A DNA stretch of 64,000 bases, taken from assembly GCF_001029105.3 (NCBI RefSeq), contig NZ_CP011807.3, positions 1,054,001-1,118,000 on the forward strand, given 5' to 3'. The translations under genes were made by a program, and so were the position numbers. The stretch comes from Pandoraea faecigallinarum (lineage in GTDB: Bacteria; Pseudomonadota; Gammaproteobacteria; Burkholderiales; Burkholderiaceae). Within the stretch, counting starts at the first letter, position 1. Each line of letters begins with the position of its first letter. The notes under the pieces are model-generated. The model saw only the letters and a program-made list of their open reading frames with translations, was not told where the DNA came from and did not search any database. This document shows positions 27,167 to 35,784 of the stretch, one piece after another.

Positions 27167-28618
27167 ATGCATGAAGTGCAGATGCTGATCGGCGGCCAGT
27201 GGCGCGACGCACGGGGAGGCGCAACGTTCGAGCGCACCGATCCCGTGACGGGCGAAATTGCAACGCGTGCACCGGCGGCAACGCCGGCCGATGCCGACGC
27301 AGCCGTGGAAGCCGCGCAGGCCGCGTTTCCCGCATGGGCGGCGCTCTCGCCGACCGCCCGCCGTCAGCGTTTGCTTGCGGCGGCAGAGCGCATGGATGCG
27401 CGTGCGGCGGAGTTCATCGCCATCGGGGCGGCCGAGACCGGGGCGATGGCGAACTGGTATGGCTTTAACGTCATGCTCGCGGCGAACATGCTGCGCGAAG
27501 CGGCGGCCATGACCACGCAGATCGACGGCAGCGTGATCCCGAGCGACGTGCCCGGCAGTCTCGCGATGGCCGTACGTTCGCCCGTCGGTGTGGTGCTCGG
27601 CATCGCGCCGTGGAATGCGCCGGTGATCCTCGCCACGCGCGCGCTCGCCATGCCGCTTGCCTGCGGCAATACGGTGGTGCTCAAGGCGTCGGAGCAATGT
27701 CCCGGCGTGCACGCGCTCATTGGTGCATGTCTGCACGAAGCCGGGCTGGGCGACGGCGTCGTGAACGTCGTGACGAATGCGCCGGAGGATGCCGGCGAGA
27801 TCGTTGCGCGACTCATCGCGCATCCGGCCGTGCGGCGCGTGAACTTCACCGGCTCGACCCATGTCGGGCGCATCGTCGCGCGTTTGGCCGCCGAGCATCT
27901 CAAGCCCGCGCTGCTGGAATTGGGTGGCAAGGCGCCGGTGCTGGTGCTCGACGACGCCGACCTCGATGCCGCGGTCGATGGCGTGGCTTTCGGCGCGTTC
28001 TTCAATCAGGGGCAGATTTGCATGTCGACGGAGCGGGTCATCGTCGACGCGCGCATCGCCGAGGCGTTCGTGGAGAGGCTTACGGCCAAGGCAGCGAAGC
28101 TCCGCGCCGGATCGCCCACCTCACCCGAGAGCGTGCTGGGCGCGATGGTCAGCGCGCAAGCGGCGTCGCGCGTGGCGGCGCTGGTCGAGGACGCTCGCGA
28201 GCATGGTGCGCGCTTGCCGCTCGGCAATCGTGTCGAAGGCGCGATCATGCAGGCGACGATCGTCGATGGCGTGACACCCGCGATGCGGCTGTATCGCGAG
28301 GAATCGTTCGGCCCTGTCGTGACGATCCAGCGCGTGAGCGGCGACGACGAAGCCATACGTGTTGCGAACGACAGCGAATTCGGTCTGTCCGCCGCGATCT
28401 TCAGCCGCGACGTGCCGCGCGCATTGCAATTGGCCCGGCGTATCGAGTCGGGCATCTGCCACATCAACGGGCCGACGGTGCATGACGAGGCGCAGATGCC
28501 GTTCGGCGGCGTGAAGGCCAGCGGCTACGGACGCTTCGGCAGCAAGGCGTCGATCGGCGAGTTCACCGAACTGCGCTGGATTACCGTGCAGACCACGCCG
28601 CGCCACTACCCGATCTGA
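27167..28618 (+). CDS. vdh: Vanillin / 4-hydroxybenzaldehyde dehydrogenase
   Basis: NAD(P)+-dependent oxidation of the aldehyde released by Ech to vanillate or 4-hydroxybenzoate. 483 residues, ALDH fold: APWNAPV (146-152), base Glu251 in LELGGKAP, nucleophile Cys285 in NQGQICMS, and PFGGVKASGYGRFGS near the end. I chose the ATG at 27167, 10 bases after GTGAGG; a GTG at 27152 would add five residues. It lies 47 bases behind ech. Confidence 0.94.
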   Translation: MHEVQMLIGGQWRDARGGATFERTDPVTGEIATRAPAATPADADAAVEAAQAAFPAWAALSPTARRQRLLAAAERMDARAAEFIAIGAAETGAMANWYGFNVMLAANMLREAAAMTTQIDGSVIPSDVPGSLAMAVRSPVGVVLGIAPWNAPVILATRALAMPLACGNTVVLKASEQCPGVHALIGACLHEAGLGDGVVNVVTNAPEDAGEIVARLIAHPAVRRVNFTGSTHVGRIVARLAAEHLKPALLELGGKAPVLVLDDADLDAAVDGVAFGAFFNQGQICMSTERVIVDARIAEAFVERLTAKAAKLRAGSPTSPESVLGAMVSAQAASRVAALVEDAREHGARLPLGNRVEGAIMQATIVDGVTPAMRLYREESFGPVVTIQRVSGDDEAIRVANDSEFGLSAAIFSRDVPRALQLARRIESGICHINGPTVHDEAQMPFGGVKASGYGRFGSKASIGEFTELRWITVQTTPRHYPI

Positions 28619-28703
28619 TCCCGTCCATTGGCGGACGAGGTGGGGCCCGCACGCGAACGCTACCGAGAGAGCGTCGCGGCGGGCCGAAGCAGGAGACAGT
28701 TTT

Positions 28704-30560
28704 GTGAACCAAGGCAACAACATGGCCGGGCATCGCTATCGCCACGTCGCCATCGGCAATCCTGGCGTCGAAGTGCTGCGCGAGGGCGAGTTCTGGTATC
28801 TGCGCTCGCGCGAGACGCTCGGCGACTTCCCCGAGCGCCTGACGGACCGGCTCGTCTCGGGGGCCGCCAGGCATCCCGAGCGCCTGCTCGTGGCGCGTCG
28901 CGGCACGCACGGCGCATGGATCGGCATTACCTACGCACAGATGCTGCTGCGCGTGCGCGCCATTGCTCAGGCGCTGCGCGATCGCGGTCTGTCGCCGGAG
29001 CGGCCGCTGGCGATTCTCTCCGGCAACGACCTCGAACACTTCCAGCTCGGGCTGGCCGCGATGTATGCCGGTGTGCCGTTCGCCCCGATTTCGCCCGCGT
29101 ATTCCATCGTGTCGACGGATTACGGCAAGCTGCGCCATACGCTCGGGCTGCTGCGCCCGGGTCTCGTCTACGCCAGCGACGCCGCCGCGTACGGCCGTGC
29201 GATGGACGCTGTGCTCGATGCCGGCGTAATTCGTGTGACGGCTGGCGGCGAGAACGGCACGCTGGCCTTCGACGCGTTGCTCGACACGGTTCCCCGCAAC
29301 ATCGACGCCACGCATGCGCAGGTGAGTGGCGACACCATCGCCAAGATCCTGTTCACGTCCGGTTCGACGCGTTTGCCCAAAGCGGTGCCGACCACACAGC
29401 GCATGCTGTGCAGCAACCAGCAGATGCTGCTGCAGACCTTTCCGACGTTCGGTGAGGCGCCGCCCGTACTCGTCGACTGGTTGCCATGGAATCACACGTA
29501 TGGCGGCAGTCACAACGTGGGCATCGCGCTCTATAACGGCGGCACGCTGTACATCGACGACGGCAAGCCCGTGGCGGGCAAGTTCGAAGAGACGCTGCGC
29601 AACCTGCGTGAGATTTCGCCCACCGTGTACTTCAACGTGCCCAAAGGCTGGGAAGATCTCGCCATCGCACTGGAGAGCGACGCCGCGTTGCGCGAGCGCT
29701 TCTTCGCGAAAGTGAACCTCTACTTCTTCGGTGGCGCGGGGCTGTCGCAGGCGGCGTGGGACCGGCTGGAGCGCGTGACGGAAACGCATTGCGGCGAGCG
29801 GATTCGCATCATGTCCGGGCTGGGCATGACGGAGACCTCGCCGAGCTGCATGTTCACCACGGGGCCGGTCATGCGGGCGGGCTACATCGGCCTGCCCGCC
29901 CCGGGCTGCGAGGTGAAGCTCGCGCCGGTCGGCGGCAAGCTCGAAGTGCGCTTTCGCGGCCCGAACGTCATGGCGGGGTACTGGCGACATGAATCGACCG
30001 ACCCGGTGTTCGACGAAGAGGGTTATTACCGCACGGGCGACGCCGCGACGTTCGTCGATCCGCACCATCCCGAGGCGGGTCTGCAATTCGACGGACGCAT
30101 CACGGAAGACTTCAAACTGAGTTCCGGGACGTTCGTCAGCGTGGGGCCGCTGCGCGCGCGCGTGATCTCGGAAGGGGCGCCATACGTGCAGGACGCCGTC
30201 GTTACCGGGATCAATCGCGACGACATCGGACTGATGATCTTTCCGCGCGTGGACGATTGCCGCCGGTTGAGCGGCTTGCCGAAAGAGGCCCCACTGACCG
30301 ACGTGCTGGCCTCGCCGCCGGTGCGCGAGGTGTTCGCGTCGCTGCTGGCGAAACTCAACGCCAATGCCAGCGGCAGCGCCACGAGCGTGGCGCGGCTGTT
30401 GCTGCTCGACACGCCGCCGTCGCTCGACCGGGGCGAAGTCACCGACAAGGGATCGATCAACCAGCGTGCGGTGCAGGACCATCGGGCGGCCCTCGTCGAC
30501 ATGCTGCATGGCGCAAGCGAAGGCGACGCACGCGTGATCCTCGCACCGGCGAGGCGCTGA
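28704..30560 (+). CDS. fcs: Feruloyl-CoA synthetase
   Basis: Activates ferulate, p-coumarate or caffeate with ATP and CoA, the first step of the pathway. 618 residues, acyl-adenylate family: P-loop FTSGSTRLPKAVP, FNVPKGWEDL, MSGLGMTETSP, YYRTGD and a C-terminal TDKGSINQR lysine segment. An Arg replaces the usual Gly after SGST, a known variation in Fcs-type enzymes. The GTG at 28704 lies 7 bases after AGGAGAC and is the better start; ATG 28722 is the alternative. Third gene of the ech operon. Confidence 0.94.
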   Translation: MNQGNNMAGHRYRHVAIGNPGVEVLREGEFWYLRSRETLGDFPERLTDRLVSGAARHPERLLVARRGTHGAWIGITYAQMLLRVRAIAQALRDRGLSPERPLAILSGNDLEHFQLGLAAMYAGVPFAPISPAYSIVSTDYGKLRHTLGLLRPGLVYASDAAAYGRAMDAVLDAGVIRVTAGGENGTLAFDALLDTVPRNIDATHAQVSGDTIAKILFTSGSTRLPKAVPTTQRMLCSNQQMLLQTFPTFGEAPPVLVDWLPWNHTYGGSHNVGIALYNGGTLYIDDGKPVAGKFEETLRNLREISPTVYFNVPKGWEDLAIALESDAALRERFFAKVNLYFFGGAGLSQAAWDRLERVTETHCGERIRIMSGLGMTETSPSCMFTTGPVMRAGYIGLPAPGCEVKLAPVGGKLEVRFRGPNVMAGYWRHESTDPVFDEEGYYRTGDAATFVDPHHPEAGLQFDGRITEDFKLSSGTFVSVGPLRARVISEGAPYVQDAVVTGINRDDIGLMIFPRVDDCRRLSGLPKEAPLTDVLASPPVREVFASLLAKLNANASGSATSVARLLLLDTPPSLDRGEVTDKGSINQRAVQDHRAALVDMLHGASEGDARVILAPARR

Positions 30561-30561
30561 C

Positions 30562-32322
30562 ATGGGGCATCCGGAATTGCGCGCAGCGGCCGAGGATATT
30601 GCGTTCGTGTTCGACACGCTCGGCGTGGGCGACGCTCTGACACGTCTTGCGCCATATCGCGACTTCGACACGGCGACGTTCGTCCAGGTGGTCGACGAAG
30701 CGGCGCGTTTCTCGCGCGAGGTGCTCGCGCCGCTGAACGCCGCCGGCGACCGCGAGGGGTGCACGTTTCACGACGGCCAAGTGCGAACGCCAGCGGGCTT
30801 CGCCGACGCCTACGGCCGGTATCGCGATGCCGGCTGGCCGTCGCTGCCTTGCGAGCCGTCGCTGGGCGGGCAGGGACTGCCGCTCGCCGTGCAGATCGCC
30901 GTTCAGGAACTGACAGCCGGCGCGAATCTCGCATGGACGATGTATCCCGGCATTCTGCACGGGGCATACGAGTGCATCCACCGCTTCGGCAGCGAAGCGC
31001 TGCGAGACGCGTGGCTCGGTCCGCTGGTGAGCGGCGAATGGCTCGCCACGATGTGCCTGACCGAGCCGGGCGCGGGCAGCGATCTCGGCCAGATTCGCAC
31101 GCGCGCCGAATGGGTCGATGCGAGCGACGCAACCGCGCGCGTGACCGGCGAGAAAATCTTCATCTCGGGCGGCGATCAGGATCTGACACCGAACATCCTC
31201 CATCTCGTTCTGGCGCGCACGCCCGATGCAAGCGCGGGCAGCGGCGGCCTGTCGCTCTTTCTCGTGCCCAAGGTGCTCGCGAACGGCGAGCGCAACGCGG
31301 TCTATTGCACCGGTATCGAACACAAGATGGGGATTCGCGGCAGTGCGACCTGCTCCATGGCTTTCGAAGGGGCGACGGGGTATCTCGTCGGGGCGCCGCA
31401 TCGCGGCCTGGAAGCAATGTTCGCGATGATGAATTCGGCCCGGCTCCATGTGGGAGCGTCGGCCGTGGGGCTGGCGCAAAGCGCGTGCGAGCTGGCAACG
31501 CAGCACGCGCACACGCGTGTCCAGTCACGCGTGCCCGGCACGCAGGCGGGCACGCCTATTGCGGGGCACCCGGCGGTTTGGCGTTTGCTCGAAGGGCAGC
31601 GTGTCGCGGTGGAGGGGGCGCGCTTGCTGCTGTATCGCGCCGCGCTAGCCATCGACGAAGGGCATCACGCCGATACCCCGGACGCCCGGGATCGCGCCGA
31701 AGCGCTGGCCGCCCTGCTAACGCCCATCGTCAAAGCGATGCTGACGGCGCAGGCGTTTCAGGGCGCGAGCGATGCGCTGCAAGTCTTCGGCGGCTACGGC
31801 TACGTCGAGGAAACCGGTATTTCGCAGTTTGTGCGCGACGCCCGCATTCCGATGATCTACGAGGGCACGAACGAGATTCAGGCCATTGACCTGCTCATGC
31901 GCAAGATCGTCAGGGACGAAGGCGCCGCGCTGGGGCAATGGCTGACGTGGGTGAGGGCGCGGGTGAACGAGGCGAAGGCGCTCGACGCGCTGCACGGATT
32001 CGCCGACGCTCTCACATGCCTGGACGACTGGATGGCGCTCACGCCGTCGCTCGTCGCGCTCGCGCGCACCTCGCCGCGCGCGGCGTTGTGTGTCGCGGGG
32101 GACGTGATGCAGGCTGTGCACGGCCTGTCGATGGCGGGGCTCTGGGCCCATGCGGCGCACGCGGTGCACTCGGTGCATGGCGTGCAAGCGATGCAGGGCG
32201 ACGGCGCGGGCAGCGGCAAGCTCCGCGCTGCGCGTCACTGGCTGAGGTACGAACTGCCCCAAACGCGTCGCGCCATCACGATCGTCGCCGCACAAATCAA
32301 CGATCCGGAGACGGCCCAATGA
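30562..32322 (+). CDS. Acyl-CoA dehydrogenase (long FadE/DmdC-like form)
   Basis: 586-residue flavoprotein, with the extra C-terminal helical domain of the long family. CLTEPGAGSDLG, VTGEKIFISGGDQDL, YCTGIEHKMGIRGSATCSM, QVFGGYGYVEETGISQ and catalytic base Glu434 in MIYEGTNEIQ. It starts one base after the fcs stop. In Acinetobacter hca, a dehydrogenase in this place oxidises the saturated side chain of dihydro-hydroxycinnamoyl-CoA, so dihydroferulate or phloretate could enter the pathway here. That role is inferred by position. Confidence 0.87.
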   Translation: MGHPELRAAAEDIAFVFDTLGVGDALTRLAPYRDFDTATFVQVVDEAARFSREVLAPLNAAGDREGCTFHDGQVRTPAGFADAYGRYRDAGWPSLPCEPSLGGQGLPLAVQIAVQELTAGANLAWTMYPGILHGAYECIHRFGSEALRDAWLGPLVSGEWLATMCLTEPGAGSDLGQIRTRAEWVDASDATARVTGEKIFISGGDQDLTPNILHLVLARTPDASAGSGGLSLFLVPKVLANGERNAVYCTGIEHKMGIRGSATCSMAFEGATGYLVGAPHRGLEAMFAMMNSARLHVGASAVGLAQSACELATQHAHTRVQSRVPGTQAGTPIAGHPAVWRLLEGQRVAVEGARLLLYRAALAIDEGHHADTPDARDRAEALAALLTPIVKAMLTAQAFQGASDALQVFGGYGYVEETGISQFVRDARIPMIYEGTNEIQAIDLLMRKIVRDEGAALGQWLTWVRARVNEAKALDALHGFADALTCLDDWMALTPSLVALARTSPRAALCVAGDVMQAVHGLSMAGLWAHAAHAVHSVHGVQAMQGDGAGSGKLRAARHWLRYELPQTRRAITIVAAQINDPETAQ

Positions 32323-33257
32323 ATCTCGACAAACTCGTCGCGATCGATACGCATGTGCACGCCGAGGTGTCGTGCTGTCAGCCGCCCGATCTGTTCGGCA
32401 AGGCCTTCGACGATGCCGCGGACAAGTACTTCGGCACGGTGCTCAAACAGAACCGCCGTCCGACGATCCCCGAGACCATCGCCCATTACCGCGAACGCAA
32501 CATCGGATTCGTCATGTTCACGGTGGACTGCGAGGCGAACATCGGCCGCCGGCGGATTCCCAACGAAGAGATTGCGGGCTTTGCGCAGGAGAATGCGGAT
32601 ATCATGATCGCGTTCGCGAGCATCGATCCGCACAAGGGGCGCATGGGGGTACGCGAGGCGCGGCGGCTGGTCGAAGCGTTCGGCGTGCGCGGCTTCAAGT
32701 TTCACCCGACGATGCAGGGCTTCTTCGCCAACGATCGCATGGCATATCCCATGTACGAACTCATTGCCGAGTTCGGGCTCACGGCGGTATTTCACAGCGG
32801 ACATTCGGGCATCGGTTCGGGCATGCCGGGCGGGGGCGGGCTGCGGTTGAAGTACTCGGAGCCGATCCATCTCGACGACGTGGCGACCGACTTTCCCGGC
32901 ATGAACATCGTGATCGCGCATCCGTCCTGGCCATGGCAGTCGCAGGCGCTGTCCATCGCGCTGCACAAGCCGAACGTGTATATCGATCTGTCGGGCTGGT
33001 CGCCGAAGTACTTTGCGCCGGAGTTGATTCAGTACGCGAACTCGCTGCTGCGCGAGAAGATGCTGTTCGGCTCCGACTTTCCGCTCATTGCGCCGGATCG
33101 TTGGCTCAAGGACTTCGAGACGGCCGGGTTTCGCGACGAGGTGAAGCCGCTGCTGCTCAGGGACAACGCCGTGCGGATGCTCGGCCTCGCGCCGGCGGCA
33201 GCGGACGTTGCCGCCAGTGCACCCATTGCCCCTGCGTCCCCCATTGTCGCCGCCTGA
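32319..33257 (+). CDS. Amidohydrolase-family (TIM-barrel) metal-dependent hydrolase
   Basis: 312 residues, amidohydrolase-2 type: metal-binding DTHVH (His12, His14), GFKFHPTMQGFF, FHSGHSGIGSGMPGG, IAHPSWPW and GSDFPLI (Asp). Translation is coupled to the dehydrogenase gene by an ATGA overlap, so it belongs to the operon. Relatives decarboxylate aromatics (gamma-resorcylate decarboxylase, ACMSD) or cleave 4-hydroxyphenyl-beta-ketoacyl-CoA (CouO of Rhodococcus). Which applies here cannot be told. The Ala/Pro-rich last 20 residues are not conserved. Confidence 0.82.
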   Translation: MNLDKLVAIDTHVHAEVSCCQPPDLFGKAFDDAADKYFGTVLKQNRRPTIPETIAHYRERNIGFVMFTVDCEANIGRRRIPNEEIAGFAQENADIMIAFASIDPHKGRMGVREARRLVEAFGVRGFKFHPTMQGFFANDRMAYPMYELIAEFGLTAVFHSGHSGIGSGMPGGGGLRLKYSEPIHLDDVATDFPGMNIVIAHPSWPWQSQALSIALHKPNVYIDLSGWSPKYFAPELIQYANSLLREKMLFGSDFPLIAPDRWLKDFETAGFRDEVKPLLLRDNAVRMLGLAPAAADVAASAPIAPASPIVAA

Positions 33258-33281
33258 CGTCCCGTGCCGTTCTCCTCATCC

Positions 33282-34229
33282 TCAATGGACGCCGGGCCCG
33301 CCGTAGCGCACCCGTGCAGCTTCGCGCATGGCGCTGATGAGGGTCTGCTCCGGCGGTGTGGGCACCGTGTCGTTGCGCCACAGAATGCCGATGGACTCCT
33401 CGGTGCCTTTCGTCGCGAAGGGCAGGGCGCACAGCGCGCCGTCGGCGAGATCGTCCTGCACGGTGATCTCCGAGGCGATCCATACGATATCGTCGCGCAG
33501 CGTCATGGCGCGTGCGAGCGACATCGACAGCAGTTCGGAATAGTCGTTGAGCGTGCCGACGCCGTGCGCGCGCAGAAAGCTGTCCGCCGTGTGACGCAGG
33601 ATCGTGCCGTGCGGCGGCAACGCCACGTGATAGTTCACGATGTCGGCCATCGACACGCTGCGCTGCTGCACGAGCGGATGCCCGGGGCGCACGACCACGC
33701 ACAGCGGCGTTGCACACAGATGCTCGAAGGTGAGGCCGGCCATGCCTTCGGGGTCGGACATCCGGCCCAGCGCCAGTGCGACCTGCCCCGATTTCAGTTG
33801 TGTGAGCAGTTGCTGATTCGCGCCGGTGTGCACCTGCACGACGATGCCGGGCCATTCGCGTCGAAAGGCTTCGAGAACGCCGGGCATCATTGCCGCGGCC
33901 AGCGTGGGAAGTACCGCGATCTCAATCACGCCGCCGGTCTGGCCGACCGCGCGGGACAGCACGTCGATGCCCTGACGCAGTGCGCTCACGCTTGCGCCAG
34001 CGTGGCGCAGGAACAGTTCGGCCTGCGCCGTGGGCCGGGCGCCATTGCGGCCCCGGTCGAACAGGTGCACGCCCAGCAGGCCCTCAAGCTCGGCAATCGT
34101 CTTGCTTACCGCCGGCTGGGTAATGGACAGCGCTTGGGCTGCGCGCTGCAAGCTGCCGTGCTGGGCGACCGCCAGCAGACATTGCAGATGGCGCAGTTTG
34201 ATCCGTCCGTCGAGTAGGTGTCTTTCCAT
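33282..34229 (-). CDS. pcaQ: LysR-family activator of the pca operon
   Basis: 315 residues: HTH (IKLRHLQCLLAVAQHGSLQRAAQALSITQPAVS) starting ~10 residues in, as in PcaQ, then an effector domain with IEIAVLPTLAAAMMPGVLEAFRR. Divergent from pcaHG with a symmetric site between them. In Agrobacterium and Sinorhizobium PcaQ activates pca genes with 3-carboxymuconate or its lactone as effector. I assign the name by sequence type plus position. Confidence 0.88.
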   Translation of the reverse strand: MERHLLDGRIKLRHLQCLLAVAQHGSLQRAAQALSITQPAVSKTIAELEGLLGVHLFDRGRNGARPTAQAELFLRHAGASVSALRQGIDVLSRAVGQTGGVIEIAVLPTLAAAMMPGVLEAFRREWPGIVVQVHTGANQQLLTQLKSGQVALALGRMSDPEGMAGLTFEHLCATPLCVVVRPGHPLVQQRSVSMADIVNYHVALPPHGTILRHTADSFLRAHGVGTLNDYSELLSMSLARAMTLRDDIVWIASEITVQDDLADGALCALPFATKGTEESIGILWRNDTVPTPPEQTLISAMREAARVRYGGPGVH

Positions 34230-34268
34230 GCCGGGAAGTTATGAAAAGCCTAAGAAAATGTCAATAAA

Positions 34269-34291
34269 TATATCCATTGATTATGGATATA
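34269..34291. promoter_or_regulatory. Inverted repeat TATATCCAT-N5-ATGGATATA, probable PcaQ site
   Basis: Nine-base perfect arms around TGATT, 39 bases before the pcaQ start and ~70 bases before pcaH, in an AT-rich patch. It embeds a LysR-type dyad. The arrangement suits control of both divergent promoters. Confidence 0.62.
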
Positions 34292-34360
34292 GTGTCGAAA
34301 ACAAGCTGGCGACCGGCCATCGCGCCTGCCAGATCAGTCAACACAAAATGGAGTGAGACC

Positions 34361-35071
34361 ATGTCGAAGACGACGACCGTCCTGCGCCCCCGCGACTGGG
34401 ATTCCCATCCCAAACTCATCGACAGCGGGTACAAGTCCACGGCGCTGCGCGGCCCCAAACAATGGCTCGTGCCCGTCAAGCAGAACCTCGCGGATCTGCG
34501 CTCGCCCGTCTACGGAAACGGCATCATCGGCGCTCTCGACGGCGATCTGACGCGCAATGCGGTGCGCAACGGCGAACCGCTGGGCGAGCGCATGATCGTG
34601 ACGGGGCGCGTGCTCGACGAAGGCGGCCGTCCGGTGCCGAACACGCTCGTGGAACTCTGGCAAGCCAACGCGTGCGGACGCTACGTTCACAAGGTCGATC
34701 AGCACGACGCGCCGCTCGATCCCAACTTCCTCGGTGCGGGCCGCGCGCTCACCGATGCCGAAGGGCGCTACAAATTCCTGACGATCAAGCCGGGCGCGTA
34801 TCCGTGGAAGAACCACCACAACGCGTGGCGTCCACAGCATTTGCACTTCTCGGTGTTCGGTCATTACTTCGCGACCCGTCTGGTCACGCAGATGTATTTC
34901 CCGGGCGACCCGCTGCTCGCCTACGATCCGATCTTCCAGGCCACGCCGGCACAGGCGCGCGAGCGTCTGATCGCGCGCTTCTCGATGGATATCACCGAGC
35001 CGGAATACGCACTGGGTTACGAATTCGACATCGTCTTGCGCGGTGCCGACCAAACGCCGATGGAGTCCTGA
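34361..35071 (+). CDS. pcaH: Protocatechuate 3,4-dioxygenase beta subunit
   Basis: Iron-bearing subunit of the enzyme that cleaves protocatechuate to 3-carboxy-cis,cis-muconate. 236 residues. The non-haem Fe(III) ligands are at the positions of the Pseudomonas putida enzyme: Tyr108 (GRYVHK), Tyr147 (GAYPWKNHHNAW), His160 and His162 (PQHLHFSV). GGAGTGAG precedes the ATG at 34361. It is followed by pcaG after three bases. Confidence 0.97.
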   Translation: MSKTTTVLRPRDWDSHPKLIDSGYKSTALRGPKQWLVPVKQNLADLRSPVYGNGIIGALDGDLTRNAVRNGEPLGERMIVTGRVLDEGGRPVPNTLVELWQANACGRYVHKVDQHDAPLDPNFLGAGRALTDAEGRYKFLTIKPGAYPWKNHHNAWRPQHLHFSVFGHYFATRLVTQMYFPGDPLLAYDPIFQATPAQARERLIARFSMDITEPEYALGYEFDIVLRGADQTPMES

Positions 35072-35074
35072 TTC

Positions 35075-35674
35075 ATGTCCCACACTCCCGATCTCAAGCA
35101 AACGCCGTCGCAGACCGTCGGACCGTACTTCGCCTACGGCCTGTCGCCGGAGCAGTACCTGTACGACTTCAAGAGCGCATTCACGCCGGTGGCCGCCTCC
35201 GATCGCGCCGAAGGCGAGCATATCCGGCTGATCGGCCAGGTGCTCGACGGTGCCGGCCACCCGGTCAACGACGCGCTCATCGAAATCGTGCAGGCCGACG
35301 CGCATGGCCGCTATGTCGAAACGGCCGAGGACATCGAGCGCACCGGCTTTGCGGGCGCGGCCCGATGTGGCACGGGCACCGACGCCGAGAACCGCTTTAT
35401 TATCGAGACGGTCAAGCCGGGCGCGGCTGCGCCGGGCGATGCACCCCGCATCGATGTCATTCTGACGATGCGGGGCTTGCTCAATCACCTGTTTACGCGT
35501 ATCTATTTCGACGACGAGGCAGCGGCCAATGCGGCGGATCCTGTGCTGCAACAAGTGCCGGCCGAGCGTCGCCACACGCTGATCGCGCGCCGCGAGGTGA
35601 GCGGCGCTCGCGTGTCGTACCGGTTCGACATCCGCATGCAGGGCGACGAGGAGACGGTATTCCTCGATCTCTGA
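35075..35674 (+). CDS. pcaG: Protocatechuate 3,4-dioxygenase alpha subunit
   Basis: Structural partner of PcaH in the (alpha-beta-Fe) protomer. 199 residues: QTPSQTVGPYFAYGLSP start, LIGQVLDGAGHPVNDALIEIVQADAHGRY, then LFTRIYFDDEAAANAADPVL. As in other alpha subunits it lacks the iron ligands. It begins four bases after the pcaH stop with GGAG upstream. Confidence 0.96.
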   Translation: MSHTPDLKQTPSQTVGPYFAYGLSPEQYLYDFKSAFTPVAASDRAEGEHIRLIGQVLDGAGHPVNDALIEIVQADAHGRYVETAEDIERTGFAGAARCGTGTDAENRFIIETVKPGAAAPGDAPRIDVILTMRGLLNHLFTRIYFDDEAAANAADPVLQQVPAERRHTLIARREVSGARVSYRFDIRMQGDEETVFLDL

Positions 35675-35710
35675 TGCCGGACATGTAAGGCTGAAACTGG
35701 CGCGGCTGCG

Positions 35711-35738
35711 GGCTGCCGGCATGAAAATGCCGGTGGCC
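35711..35738 (+). other. Hairpin with GAAA tetraloop between pcaG and pcaB
   Basis: GGCTGCCGGCAT-GAAA-ATGCCGGTGGCC folds into a 12-bp stem (two G-U pairs) capped by a GNRA-type tetraloop, in the 110-base gap. No U-tract follows. It may stabilise the upstream pcaHG message, mark a processing point or attenuate read-through into pcaBCD. Confidence 0.55.
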
Positions 35739-35784
35739 TGCCGCCGTATCCGCATTTTGCAACGCACCAAACGTCGATTCTCCG

